Assembly: GCF_003633615.1 (NCBI RefSeq)
Contig: NZ_RBKU01000001.1
Coordinates: forward strand, 4,340,001 to 4,404,000
DNA from: Mucilaginibacter gracilis
GTDB taxonomy: Bacteria > Bacteroidota > Bacteroidia > Sphingobacteriales > Sphingobacteriaceae
Length of the DNA stretch: 64,000 nt
Reading direction: 5' to 3'
A program made the position numbers and the translations under genes. This document shows, in pieces, positions 25,516 to 33,554 of this stretch (its first letter is position 1; each line of letters begins with the position of its first letter). The notes under the pieces were generated by a model. The model had not been told where the DNA came from. It made no database searches and saw only the letters and a program-made list of their open reading frames with translations.

Positions 25516-25965
25516 ATGTTTGAATTTTTTAAACGTAAGAAAAAGGAACCTGAGGCGAATGAAAATCTTGTCGTTTCGTTTGCCGCTAATGACAGTATTT
25601 TACAAGGATACAAGCAAAAAGCCCAGGAGCAAATTTCATATTTAATCGATTTCATTAAAGAAAATGGAGACGGAATTGAAAAATATGGCGAAGTACTTTT
25701 TAATTATGGTGTCAAAGTAAGATTTGAAGAAGGTGATGAGGCCGAACATATGTGGGTTAAGGTCAGCGAATTTAAGGACGGTTATTTTTTAGGCGAACTT
25801 AATAACGATCCTAATACCATGAAACTAATTAAATGCGGAGACAAGGTAAACGTTTTAGTTAAAGATGTTGAGGATTGGATATTACAAGATCTGTTAACCA
25901 AAACAAAAGTTGGTCACTTTTCAAACGCCTACGTTAAGGGAAATGCGAACCGGGATTCGCAATAA
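25516..25965 (+). CDS. DUF2314 domain protein
   Basis: This 149-residue protein has a DUF2314 core at about residues 30-130, with the family pattern VKVRFEEGDEAEHMWVKV, KDGYFLGELNNDP and GDKVNVLVKDVEDW. The N-terminal FEFFKRKKKEPE is basic. Its role is unknown. It sits between two enzymes of pyrimidine degradation, 13 bp after mmsA, but is not a known part of that pathway; co-transcription may be incidental. Confidence 0.75.
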   Translation: MFEFFKRKKKEPEANENLVVSFAANDSILQGYKQKAQEQISYLIDFIKENGDGIEKYGEVLFNYGVKVRFEEGDEAEHMWVKVSEFKDGYFLGELNNDPNTMKLIKCGDKVNVLVKDVEDWILQDLLTKTKVGHFSNAYVKGNANRDSQ

Positions 25966-26034
25966 CTTTAAGTTAAATAACAACGATAACAAATTTTAAC
26001 TTTTATTACCCTTAGGGGTAGGGAACTCAATATT

Positions 26035-27390
26035 ATGCTAACAACAGAAACTTTATCAGAGACAGAAGAGATAGTCCAAAACAGCATGGATTACACCTTG
26101 TTTTCGTGGAGCAAACAAAAGGGTATAAATCCAATAGCTGTAAAATATGCCGAAGGTATTTACCTGTACGATTATGAGGGCAAACGTTACATTGATTTTT
26201 CTTCCGGATTAATGAATGTGAACATCGGTCACGGCAACCCTCGAGTTGCGCAGGCCGTTATGGAGCAAATGCAGCAGGTAAGCTATGTAACGCCAAGCTG
26301 CGTTACCAAAGTGCGTGGCGAATTAGGGAAAAAACTGGCCGAAATTACGCCGGGTAACCTAACAAAAACCCTGTTCACGGTATGCGGTGCAACCGCTATT
26401 GAAAATGCAATTAAGCTGGCGCGTTTATACACAGGTCGCCATAAAATTATAACCCGCTACAGGGCATTTCACGGTGCATCTTATGGCGCCATGACAGCCG
26501 GCGGCGACCCCCGCAAAATCGCTTCCGACGCGCAACAGGCACCCAATTTTGTACACGTAGAAGATCCGTACTGCTACCGCTGTCCCTGGGGAAAGGAAAT
26601 TAAAACCTGCAACCGCGAATGCGTGAGCCATATTGAGCGGGTAATTGATTTTGAAGGCCCCGAAACCGTAGCCGCCATTTTAATGGAAGGCGAAAGCGGC
26701 ACATCGGGCTGTATAAAATACCCGCCCGATTATCTGAAAAAGATACGCGCCTTATGCGACAAGCATGGCATTTTGCTCATAGCCGACGAGGTAATGAGTG
26801 GCTTTGGCCGTACCGGCAAATGGTTTGGTGTTGATAACCACGGCGGCGTTGTGCCCGATATGATAGCCACCGCAAAAGGCATCACCGCAGGCTATTTGCC
26901 CTTAGGAGCTTTAATAGTAACCGATAAAATTGCTGCCGCGTTTGATGATAAACCCTTAATGCTTGGCCTAACCTACTCGGCCCACCCGGTAACCTGCTCG
27001 GCAGGGGTAGAGGTGCTTAAAATTTATGAGGACGAAAACCTGATAGAAAACGCAGCCAACATGGGCCGGTACATTGAAGACAAGGTTGAAGAAATGAAAA
27101 AAACTCACCCCAGCATCGGCGATTTCCGCAATACAGGTTTGCTGGGTTGCATCGAACTGGTAAAAAACCGCAACACCAAAGAGCCAATGGCACCATACAA
27201 CGCCAAAGCCAGCGAAATGGAAATTATGAACAAGGTTGCCGCCAAAATTAAAGAATTGGGCATGTACGCATTCGTCCGTTGGAACTATATTTTCATAGCA
27301 CCGCCGCTATCAGTAACCGCAGCCCAGGTAGACGAGGGTTTGGATATTATCTCTCAGGCCATCAGCATAGCCGACGAATATATTTACTGA
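26035..27390 (+). CDS. Class III omega-aminotransferase, probable beta-alanine:2-oxo acid aminotransferase
   Basis: A 451-residue PLP enzyme of the aspartate aminotransferase family class III. It has VCGATAIENAIKLAR, YRAFHGASYGAMTAGGD, the PLP Asp in LLIADEVMSGFGRTGKWFG near 250 and the Schiff-base Lys in ATAKGITAGYLPLGA near 282. A Cys-rich insert YCYRCPWG...TCNREC near 180 is typical of this branch. In the context of the Pyd genes it most likely turns beta-alanine (and 3-aminoisobutyrate) into the semialdehyde used by MmsA. A G-rich sequence TTAGGGGTAGGG precedes the start. Confidence 0.87.
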   Translation: MLTTETLSETEEIVQNSMDYTLFSWSKQKGINPIAVKYAEGIYLYDYEGKRYIDFSSGLMNVNIGHGNPRVAQAVMEQMQQVSYVTPSCVTKVRGELGKKLAEITPGNLTKTLFTVCGATAIENAIKLARLYTGRHKIITRYRAFHGASYGAMTAGGDPRKIASDAQQAPNFVHVEDPYCYRCPWGKEIKTCNRECVSHIERVIDFEGPETVAAILMEGESGTSGCIKYPPDYLKKIRALCDKHGILLIADEVMSGFGRTGKWFGVDNHGGVVPDMIATAKGITAGYLPLGALIVTDKIAAAFDDKPLMLGLTYSAHPVTCSAGVEVLKIYEDENLIENAANMGRYIEDKVEEMKKTHPSIGDFRNTGLLGCIELVKNRNTKEPMAPYNAKASEMEIMNKVAAKIKELGMYAFVRWNYIFIAPPLSVTAAQVDEGLDIISQAISIADEYIY

Positions 27391-27426
27391 TAAACTGATA
27401 AGATATTCGTTCTAAAGTTTAATACT

Positions 27427-27494
27427 GAACACCGAATATCAAACACCGAATGATGAATTTGATTTCGGTGTTTGATATTCAAAATTCGGTGTTC
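27427..27494 (+). repeat. Long inverted repeat of CACCGAATATC type
   Basis: A 24-bp left arm (27427-27450, starting GAACACCGAATATC) pairs with a right arm at 27464-27494 that carries a 6-base insertion. It resembles dispersed gene-gap repeats of Bacteroidota. On transcription it would form a long hairpin between the aminotransferase and permease messages. Confidence 0.65.
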
Positions 27495-27521
27495 GATATT
27501 CGTCCTAACCGTAAATGCTAT

Positions 27522-27592
27522 TATGCCCCATAGGGGCTAAAGGTCGGTAGAATATTATCAACAAAAATAAACGTGCTCCGTAGGAGCACTAC
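27522..27592 (+). repeat. Paired hairpin repeat (GCCCCATAGGGGC / GTGCTCCGTAGGAGCAC)
   Basis: Two hairpins, GCCCCataGGGGC near 27525-27537 and a perfect 7-bp GTGCTCC-gta-GGAGCAC at 27573-27589, flank TAAAGGTCGGTAGAAT. This arrangement is a known kind of dispersed repeat in Sphingobacteria and Flavobacteria as far as I recall. Confidence 0.55.
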
Positions 27593-27655
27593 AATAAGCC
27601 AATAACCCAATAATTAACAAATATGCGTATATTGAATTTTTAATTTATACCGGAC

Positions 27656-29140
27656 ATGCAACCCACATCAACCATAGCAACCGACATCATGGACGCCGAA
27701 CTTCACAGCGACGACCTGGCCGCTATCCCTTTGGATAAGCGCTCCTGGGGCACCTGGAATTACGCCGCCCTGTGGATAAGCATGAGTTTATGTATCCCAA
27801 CCTATATGCTGGCCAGCTCATTGATAGAGGGCGGCATGAACTGGTGGCAATCTGTTTTAACCATCCTCATCGGCAACACCGTTGTACTTATCCCCATGAT
27901 ATTGAATGGCCGTGCAGGTGCAAAATACGGCATCCCGTTCCCGGTTTTTGCAAGGGCAAGCTTTGGCATAAAGGGAGCAAATATCCCGGCCATGTTAAGG
28001 GCAATTATAGCCTGCGGCTGGTTTGGCATCCAAACCTGGATAGGCGGCTACGCCATGTATCAAATGGTAAAACTATGGCTTCCGGGTATCGATTCGCTTC
28101 CGCAAATATTCCCTGCTTCCTGGTCGTTACAATCCGGGCCGGCAATTACGTTTTTGTTGTTTTGGGCTTTAAATATGTATGTGGTTTATTTAGGAGTCGA
28201 TAGTATCAAAAAGCTATTGGTATTCAAAGCATTCTTTCTCCCGGCGGCGGCCTTAGCTTTGCTATTTTGGGCAATATCCGCCGGACACGGCCTGGGCCCA
28301 ATATTGGCGCAGCCATCCAAATTCAAATCCGTATCTCAGTTCTGGGCGTTCTTTTTCCCTTCACTAACCGGCATGGTAGGTTTCTGGGCAACCCTGTCGT
28401 TAAACATTCCCGATTTTACCCGTTACGCCAAAAGTCAGCGCGCACAGGCAATGGGGCAGGCCATAGGTTTACCAACCTCCATGACACTCTTTTCCTTCAT
28501 CGGTGTAGTGGTAACCTCGGCAACATTCATCATCTACGGCAAAACCATTTGGGATCCCGTTGTTTTAGCCGGAAAGTTTGACAGTAAAATACTGGTAAGC
28601 ATTGCCATGATAGCCGTTGCGCTATCAACCCTGGCCACCAATATAGCCGCAAACATAGTTAGCCCCGCTAACGATTTTGCCAACCTATCGCCATCAAAAA
28701 TCAACTTTAAAACCGGCGGTTATATAACCGGCATTATAGGTTTACTCATATTCCCCTGGAAATTAATTGCCGATCCATCCGGTTATATTTTCACCTGGTT
28801 AGTAGGCTATTCGGGCCTGTTGGGCCCAATAGGCGGCATCATGATAGCCGATTATTACTTCATCCGCAAACAACAATTAAATTTAAACGAACTTTACAGC
28901 TACACAGGCCGCTACACCTTCGGCAACGGCTTTAACACCTATGCCATAATTGCGTTGTTATTGGGTATATTACCCAATGTGCCGGGCTTTTTAACCATAA
29001 TACACGTAATTCCGCAGGGCGCAGTTTGGCCCTGGCTGGTTTATCTGTACAATTATGCATGGTTTGTAGGCTTCTTTATATCGGGCCTTGCTTACCTCGT
29101 AACAATGCAAAAACATTCAAACAATGTGCAAATTGCTTAA
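27656..29140 (+). CDS. NCS1 family nucleobase:cation symporter
   Basis: A 494-residue inner-membrane transporter with about 12 hydrophobic spans and NCS1 marks: DKRSWGTWNYAALWISMSL at the start, FPVFARASFGIKGANIPAM near 105, GWFGIQTWIGGYAMYQM near 126, and LSLNIPDFTRYAKSQ near 250. Relatives carry uracil, allantoin, hydantoin or cytosine. In this gene group uracil or thymine is the most likely substrate, with hydantoin as an alternative. It is the uptake step for the catabolic enzymes that follow. Confidence 0.9.
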   Translation: MQPTSTIATDIMDAELHSDDLAAIPLDKRSWGTWNYAALWISMSLCIPTYMLASSLIEGGMNWWQSVLTILIGNTVVLIPMILNGRAGAKYGIPFPVFARASFGIKGANIPAMLRAIIACGWFGIQTWIGGYAMYQMVKLWLPGIDSLPQIFPASWSLQSGPAITFLLFWALNMYVVYLGVDSIKKLLVFKAFFLPAAALALLFWAISAGHGLGPILAQPSKFKSVSQFWAFFFPSLTGMVGFWATLSLNIPDFTRYAKSQRAQAMGQAIGLPTSMTLFSFIGVVVTSATFIIYGKTIWDPVVLAGKFDSKILVSIAMIAVALSTLATNIAANIVSPANDFANLSPSKINFKTGGYITGIIGLLIFPWKLIADPSGYIFTWLVGYSGLLGPIGGIMIADYYFIRKQQLNLNELYSYTGRYTFGNGFNTYAIIALLLGILPNVPGFLTIIHVIPQGAVWPWLVYLYNYAWFVGFFISGLAYLVTMQKHSNNVQIA

Positions 29141-29214
29141 TATGCTAATGTGCAAATGTTTTAATAATGAACAATATAGATGATGAAATACTGTAACAGT
29201 TATACATTAAATTT

Positions 29215-29335
29215 AAAAGTCTTCCTTTCGGGAAGAGATTTAAAGAGCCCAATTAAAGTCTCCCCAACCGGGGGAGATTTACATGTGGCTTTAAAAGTCT
29301 CCCCAACCGGGGGAGATTTAGAGGGGGCTTGGGCT
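29215..29335 (+). repeat. Three tandem hairpin units directly before the dihydropyrimidinase start
   Basis: Unit 1 (29215-29250) has GTCTTCCtttcGGGAAGAG, and units 2 and 3 (29253-29291, 29291-29335) each have GTCTCCCCaacCGGGGGAGA. The last unit ends 2 bp before the ATG, so the repeat provides the whole leader and the ribosome-binding region. The TCTCCCC/GGGGAGA family is dispersed in Bacteroidota. Confidence 0.65.
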
Positions 29336-29337
29336 AT

Positions 29338-30720
29338 ATGTCAATATTAATTAAAAATGGCAGAATCATAACCTCTGCCGATGATTCAGTGGCCGATATT
29401 TATATCGAGGGCGAAACTATAGTTGCTATCGGTAAAAATCTGGATTATCAAGCCGGTACGGTTATCGATGCTTCGGACAAACTCGTTTTCCCGGGTGGTA
29501 TCGATCCGCATGTACACCTGAGCATGCCTTTTATGGGCACCTTTTCGAGTGATACCTACGAAACCGGAACCCGTGCTGCACTATACGGAGGCACCACAAC
29601 CGTTATTGATTTTGTGTTGCAAACACAAGGCGACTCACTAAAAAATGCCTTAGCAGATTGGCAATCGCGCGCAACGGGCACAGCCGTTGGCGATTACAGT
29701 TTCCACATGGCCGTTACCGATTTTAATGAAGATATAAAGGCCGAGATAAAACAAATGGTTGAAGAGGAAGGCATAACCTCCTTTAAAACCTTTATGGCCT
29801 ATAAAGGTGCACTGATGGTTGATGACCGCCAGATGTTTGATTTGATGAGTGAAGTGAAAAAACAGGGCGGGATGGTTACTGCACATGCAACTAACGGAGA
29901 TATGATTGACCTCCTTGTGGCAAAGCACCGCGCCCAGGGCAAGCTATCCCCCCTGTATCACTATCTGTCGCAACCCGAAGTTACCGAAGCCGAAGCCTCT
30001 AACCGTTTTGCCCAAATGGCCGGTTACACAGGCTGCCCGGCATACATTGTTCACCTCACCTGCGAGGGTGCCTTAAACGCCGTTCGCCAGGCGGGCGCAC
30101 GCAATTATCAGGTATTTGCCGAAACCTGTATCCAGTACTTAATTTTAGATGCCTCCCTGTACGAGCAGGATTTTGAAGGTGCCAAATGGGTAATGAGCCC
30201 GCCCTTACGCCAAAAAAAGGATCAGGCCGCACTATGGGCCGGTATTAACCAGGGCTTACTGCAAGTTGTAGCAACCGACCATTGCCCTTTTATGTGGGAG
30301 CAAAAACTGATGGGTAAAAACGATTTTAGCAAAATACCCAACGGCCACCCCGCAATAGAGAACCGGATAGAACTATTATATTCCGAAGGAGTAGACAAGG
30401 GCAAAATCAGCCTGTCTAAATTTGTGGAAGTATCCAGCACCAACGCCGCCAAGGCATTCGGCATGTATCCCCGCAAGGGCACCATAGCCGTAGGCAGCGA
30501 TGCCGACATTGTGATATTCGATCCAAACGAAAAACACACCCTGTCTGCCGCCACCCACCACATGAATGTTGATTACTCCGGCTACGAAGGCTGGCAGGTA
30601 GCCGGCAAAGTAAAAACCGTATTACTACGCGGCAAAGTAGTTATTGATAACAACCAATGCCTGGTACAAAAAGGCAACGGCCAATTCATCAAACGCAACA
30701 AAGTATCAAACATATTGTAA
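29338..30720 (+). CDS. hydA: Dihydropyrimidinase
   Basis: A 460-residue amidohydrolase that opens dihydrouracil or dihydrothymine to the N-carbamoyl-beta-amino acid. Metal ligands are HVH at residues 58-60, the carboxylated Lys in SFKTFMAYKGAL near 150, the His in VTAHATNGD near 182 and in YIVHLTCEGA near 238, and the Asp in VVATDHCPF near 315. The frame opens at a TTG three codons earlier, but ATG 29338 gives the normal MSILIKNG start. It is step two of the reductive pyrimidine pathway, followed by the amidase at 31038. Confidence 0.93.
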   Translation: MSILIKNGRIITSADDSVADIYIEGETIVAIGKNLDYQAGTVIDASDKLVFPGGIDPHVHLSMPFMGTFSSDTYETGTRAALYGGTTTVIDFVLQTQGDSLKNALADWQSRATGTAVGDYSFHMAVTDFNEDIKAEIKQMVEEEGITSFKTFMAYKGALMVDDRQMFDLMSEVKKQGGMVTAHATNGDMIDLLVAKHRAQGKLSPLYHYLSQPEVTEAEASNRFAQMAGYTGCPAYIVHLTCEGALNAVRQAGARNYQVFAETCIQYLILDASLYEQDFEGAKWVMSPPLRQKKDQAALWAGINQGLLQVVATDHCPFMWEQKLMGKNDFSKIPNGHPAIENRIELLYSEGVDKGKISLSKFVEVSSTNAAKAFGMYPRKGTIAVGSDADIVIFDPNEKHTLSAATHHMNVDYSGYEGWQVAGKVKTVLLRGKVVIDNNQCLVQKGNGQFIKRNKVSNIL

Positions 30721-30772
30721 GTAAAAGACGATAACCGATAATGATTTGAATGGATACATAAATTAAAAAAAA

Positions 30773-30909
30773 GCGTTGGCCCAGTGCGATTCCCTCCCTA
30801 CGGGAGGGTGTAGGGAGGGGTTTGTGCGATGGCAAGGCGAATAAACCCCTCCCTGCCACTTCACAACCAAACGCAACCCTCCCCAAGGAGGGAATAAAAA
30901 ACGTCTGCC
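30773..30909. repeat. MITE-like composite palindromic repeat, copy 1
   Basis: It begins GCGTTGGCCCAGTGCGATTC, has CCCTCCC...GGGAGGG stems on both sides, an inner inverted pair AGGGAGGGGTTT / AAACCCCTCCCT, and ends GGAGGGAATAAAAAACGTC. The same order of parts occurs at 48388-48520, and the left end alone at 40786. Confidence 0.65.
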
Positions 30910-30991
30910 GCTTGTGCTAAGTAAAGATTGCTTCGTACCTCGCAATGACGAAATTAAAACATAAAACAAAATATCATACATCCTCCAAATC

Positions 30992-31010
30992 CCCTCTCCT
31001 TTGGAGAGGG
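30992..31010. repeat. Hairpin repeat CCCTCTCC-ttt-GGAGAGGG
   Basis: A perfect 8-bp stem followed by TTAGGGTGAGG, a typical dispersed Bacteroidota repeat core, 27 bp before the beta-ureidopropionase start. Confidence 0.6.
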
Positions 31011-31037
31011 TTAGGGTGAGGCTAAAACATCAATACA

Positions 31038-31904
31038 ATGCCACGAATCATTAAATCCGGCCTCATCCAAATGAGCTTACCCAAAACCGAAGGCGAGGGT
31101 ACCATCAAAGAGATTGTAGATGCCATGATACAAAAGCACATCCCGTATATTGAAGAAGCCGGTAAACAAGGTGTACAGATACTTTGCCTGCAAGAAATAT
31201 TCAGCACCCCGTACTTTTGCCCCGGTCAGGATGCCAAATGGTACGCCTCCGCCGAAAGTGTACCCGGCCCCACAACTGATTTAATGGCCCAATACGCCAA
31301 AAAATACAACATGGTCATCATCGTCCCGATATATGAAAGGGAGCAGGCCGGTGTGCTTTACAATACCGCCGCCGTAATTGATGCCGATGGTACGTACCTG
31401 GGTAAATACCGCAAAAACCACATCCCACAAACCAATGGCTTTTGGGAAAAATTCTTTTTTAAACCCGGTAATTTAGGCTATCCGGTGTTCCAGACTAAGT
31501 ATGCCAAAGTAGGCATTTATATTTGTTACGACAGACATTTTCCCGACGGCGCACGTTGCCTGGGCCTAAACGGTGCCGAAATTGTGTACAACCCATCGGC
31601 AACAGTAAAAGGTTTATCGCAATACCTGTGGCAGTTAGAGCAACCCGCGCACGCTGTAGCCAACGGTTACTTTATGGGCTGCATTAACCGCGTTGGCGAA
31701 GAAAAACCCTGGAACCTGGGCAAGTTTTACGGTACATCGTACCACGTAAATCCCCGCGGACAAATTATCGGCCAGGCATCCGAAGATAACGACGAACTAC
31801 TGGTTACCGAGTTTGATTTGGACATGATTGACGAAGTGCGCAGCACCTGGCAATTCTTCCGCGACCGTCGCCCCGAAACCTACGGCCCGATAACGGAACT
31901 GTAA
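31038..31904 (+). CDS. N-carbamoyl-beta-alanine amidase (beta-ureidopropionase), nitrilase superfamily
   Basis: A 288-residue enzyme with the Glu-Lys-Cys triad of the nitrilase superfamily: LCLQEIFSTPYF (E near 53), GKYRKNHIPQ (K near 126) and GIYICYDRHFPDGARCL (C near 161). It releases beta-alanine (or 3-aminoisobutyrate), ammonia and CO2 from the carbamoyl amino acid made by dihydropyrimidinase. The DGARCLGLNGAEIVYNPSAT and RRPETYG end match beta-ureidopropionases of the reductive pyrimidine pathway. It is step three. Confidence 0.9.
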   Translation: MPRIIKSGLIQMSLPKTEGEGTIKEIVDAMIQKHIPYIEEAGKQGVQILCLQEIFSTPYFCPGQDAKWYASAESVPGPTTDLMAQYAKKYNMVIIVPIYEREQAGVLYNTAAVIDADGTYLGKYRKNHIPQTNGFWEKFFFKPGNLGYPVFQTKYAKVGIYICYDRHFPDGARCLGLNGAEIVYNPSATVKGLSQYLWQLEQPAHAVANGYFMGCINRVGEEKPWNLGKFYGTSYHVNPRGQIIGQASEDNDELLVTEFDLDMIDEVRSTWQFFRDRRPETYGPITEL

Positions 31905-31910
31905 TTTATA

Positions 31911-32070
31911 GAGTCAAGAAGCGAGAGTCAAGAATCAAGATACAGGAAATAAGAATCAAGAATTAAGATACAAGAATCAAGACAGTAACTTAAAATGGAA
32001 ATAAAGAAACATCTGCACATCCCCGCGTCTGCAAATCCAAAATCGAACATCCGAAATCCGAAATAAAAAT
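31911..32070 (+). repeat. Low-complexity AAGAATCAAGA-type repeat and oligopyrimidine/purine filler
   Basis: Seven or so variants of AGAATCAAGA in tandem (31911-31985), then CATCTGCACATCCCC and AAATCCAAAATCGAACATCCG segments. These fill nearly the whole gap before the preT start. Similar simple repeats occur between genes in related genomes. No open frame or fold is convincing. Confidence 0.55.
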
Positions 32071-33411
32071 ATGGCTATAACTAATTTCAGGCTTACAACT
32101 GATGAGTACACCGAGAACTTCTCGGACATACATCCCCCGTTTGAAAACCTTACGGCTGCACTGGTTGAGGCTAACCGCTGCATTTTTTGTTACGATGCAC
32201 CCTGCATCAAATCGTGCCCTACCAGCATCAACGTGCCCAAGTTTATTAAACAAATAGCAACCGAAAACATTAAAGGTTCGGCCCATACCATATTCGATTC
32301 CAATATTATGGGTGGCGGCTGCTCCAAAGTTTGCCCGGTAGAAAAACTATGCGAAGGCTCATGCGTGTACAACCTGATGGAAGAAGAACCCATACAGATA
32401 GCACGTTTACAACGTTACTCCACCGAAAAAGCCATTCGCGAAAAATGGCCTTTGTTTACCCGCAAGCCGTCAAACGGTAAAAAAGTAGCAGTAGTAGGCG
32501 CGGGGCCTGCCGGTTTATCGTGTGCGCACGTGTTATCCCGCCAGGGCGTTGATGTTACCATTTACGAAAAGGAAGCCAAAGGCGGCGGCTTAATGACTTA
32601 TGGTATAGCTGCTTACAAGGTAACCCCCGAGTTTTGCGAAGACGAAGTTAACTACGTACTATCATTAGGTGGTATCGAAATAAATTACAATCAGGAATTA
32701 GGTAAAAATATTACCCTGCCCGAACTACAAAGCCAGTACGATGCCGTTTACATAGGCATAGGCGTTGGCCTTGCCCGCCAGTTAGAAATACCCGGCGAAC
32801 ATTTGGAAGGTGTTGAAGATGCCATCAGCTTTATATACGACATCCGTAGCAAACCCTTTAACCAGGTTAAGGTAGGCGAAAACGTAGCCGTAATAGGTAT
32901 GGGGATGACGGCTATTGACGCCGCCACCCAGGCCAAACGCCTCGGCGCAAAACAGGTAACCATGGTTTACCGCCGCACCGAGGCCGAAATGCCCTGCACC
33001 CAGGTTGAGCTTGATATAGCTAAGCTTGACGGCTGCAACATTATTTGGCTGGCCGCTCCTAAAGAAGTATTGGGTGTTGACGGCAAAGCTACCGCGTTGG
33101 TTTGCAGTAAAATGATTTTGGGCGAGCCCGATGCAAGCGGTCGCCGCTCGCCAATTGAAACTGGCGAAACCATTGTTTTAGAAGTAGACATGATTATAAA
33201 GGCCGCCGGGCAAATGCCCTTTGAGAGCCTGGTATCTGGCTTGAGCCTCGAAAATAAATATGGCAAAATAACAACCGATGCCCACGGCGTAACCAGCCTG
33301 AACGGCGTATTCGCAGGCGGCGACTGCGTAAACGGGGGCCGCGAAGTTGTAGATGCCGTACAAGCCGGCAAAGACGGCGCAGCAGGGATTTTAGAATTTT
33401 TAAGTGTGTAA
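32071..33411 (+). CDS. preT: Dihydropyrimidine dehydrogenase small subunit, PreT-like NAD(P) oxidoreductase
   Basis: A 446-residue flavoprotein of the GltD-like type. An N-terminal Fe-S helical domain has CIFCYDAPCIKSCPTSINVP and a second Cys group GGGCSKVCPVEKLCEGSC; a FAD site VAVVGAGPAGLSCA lies near 140; an NAD(P) site VAVIGMGMTAIDAA near 272; a GDCVNGG FAD contact near 415. It passes electrons from NAD(P)H to PreA for reduction of uracil or thymine to the dihydro form, or the reverse. Step one of the pathway, adjacent to preA. Confidence 0.92.
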   Translation: MAITNFRLTTDEYTENFSDIHPPFENLTAALVEANRCIFCYDAPCIKSCPTSINVPKFIKQIATENIKGSAHTIFDSNIMGGGCSKVCPVEKLCEGSCVYNLMEEEPIQIARLQRYSTEKAIREKWPLFTRKPSNGKKVAVVGAGPAGLSCAHVLSRQGVDVTIYEKEAKGGGLMTYGIAAYKVTPEFCEDEVNYVLSLGGIEINYNQELGKNITLPELQSQYDAVYIGIGVGLARQLEIPGEHLEGVEDAISFIYDIRSKPFNQVKVGENVAVIGMGMTAIDAATQAKRLGAKQVTMVYRRTEAEMPCTQVELDIAKLDGCNIIWLAAPKEVLGVDGKATALVCSKMILGEPDASGRRSPIETGETIVLEVDMIIKAAGQMPFESLVSGLSLENKYGKITTDAHGVTSLNGVFAGGDCVNGGREVVDAVQAGKDGAAGILEFLSV

Positions 33412-33554
33412 TTGGTTTATGGATAATTGTTCATAGATCATAGTAAGAAGTGTTAAATTAGATAAAAGAACAGGTTAAAAATAATACTTGATGTTGTGGT
33501 GATCTATGAACCATCATCCATCAACTATGAACTCCTAACCCTCAATAACTACTC
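33412..33554. repeat. Inverted repeat GTTCATAGATCA / TGATCTATGAAC between preT and preA
   Basis: A 12-bp inverted pair, GTTCATAGATCA near 33428 and TGATCTATGAAC near 33500, with further CATCATCCATCAACTATGAAC filler up to 33540. It resembles simple ATCATAG/ATGATC gap repeats of the same phylum. No gene lies in the 143-bp gap. Confidence 0.5.

Larger units (their letters stand above)
30721..31037. other. 317-bp gap filled by two repeat elements
   Basis: No gene. A composite palindromic repeat covers 30773-30909, a GATTGCTTCGTACCTCGCAA-type fragment follows at 30930-30949, and a CCCTCTCC hairpin lies at 30992-31010 just before the amidase gene. Confidence 0.65.

Noticed and set aside
29215..29335. 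Three similar units resembling a tiny CRISPR array
   Set aside because: Units are self-pairing hairpins with variable lengths and almost no spacers, and no cas genes are nearby.
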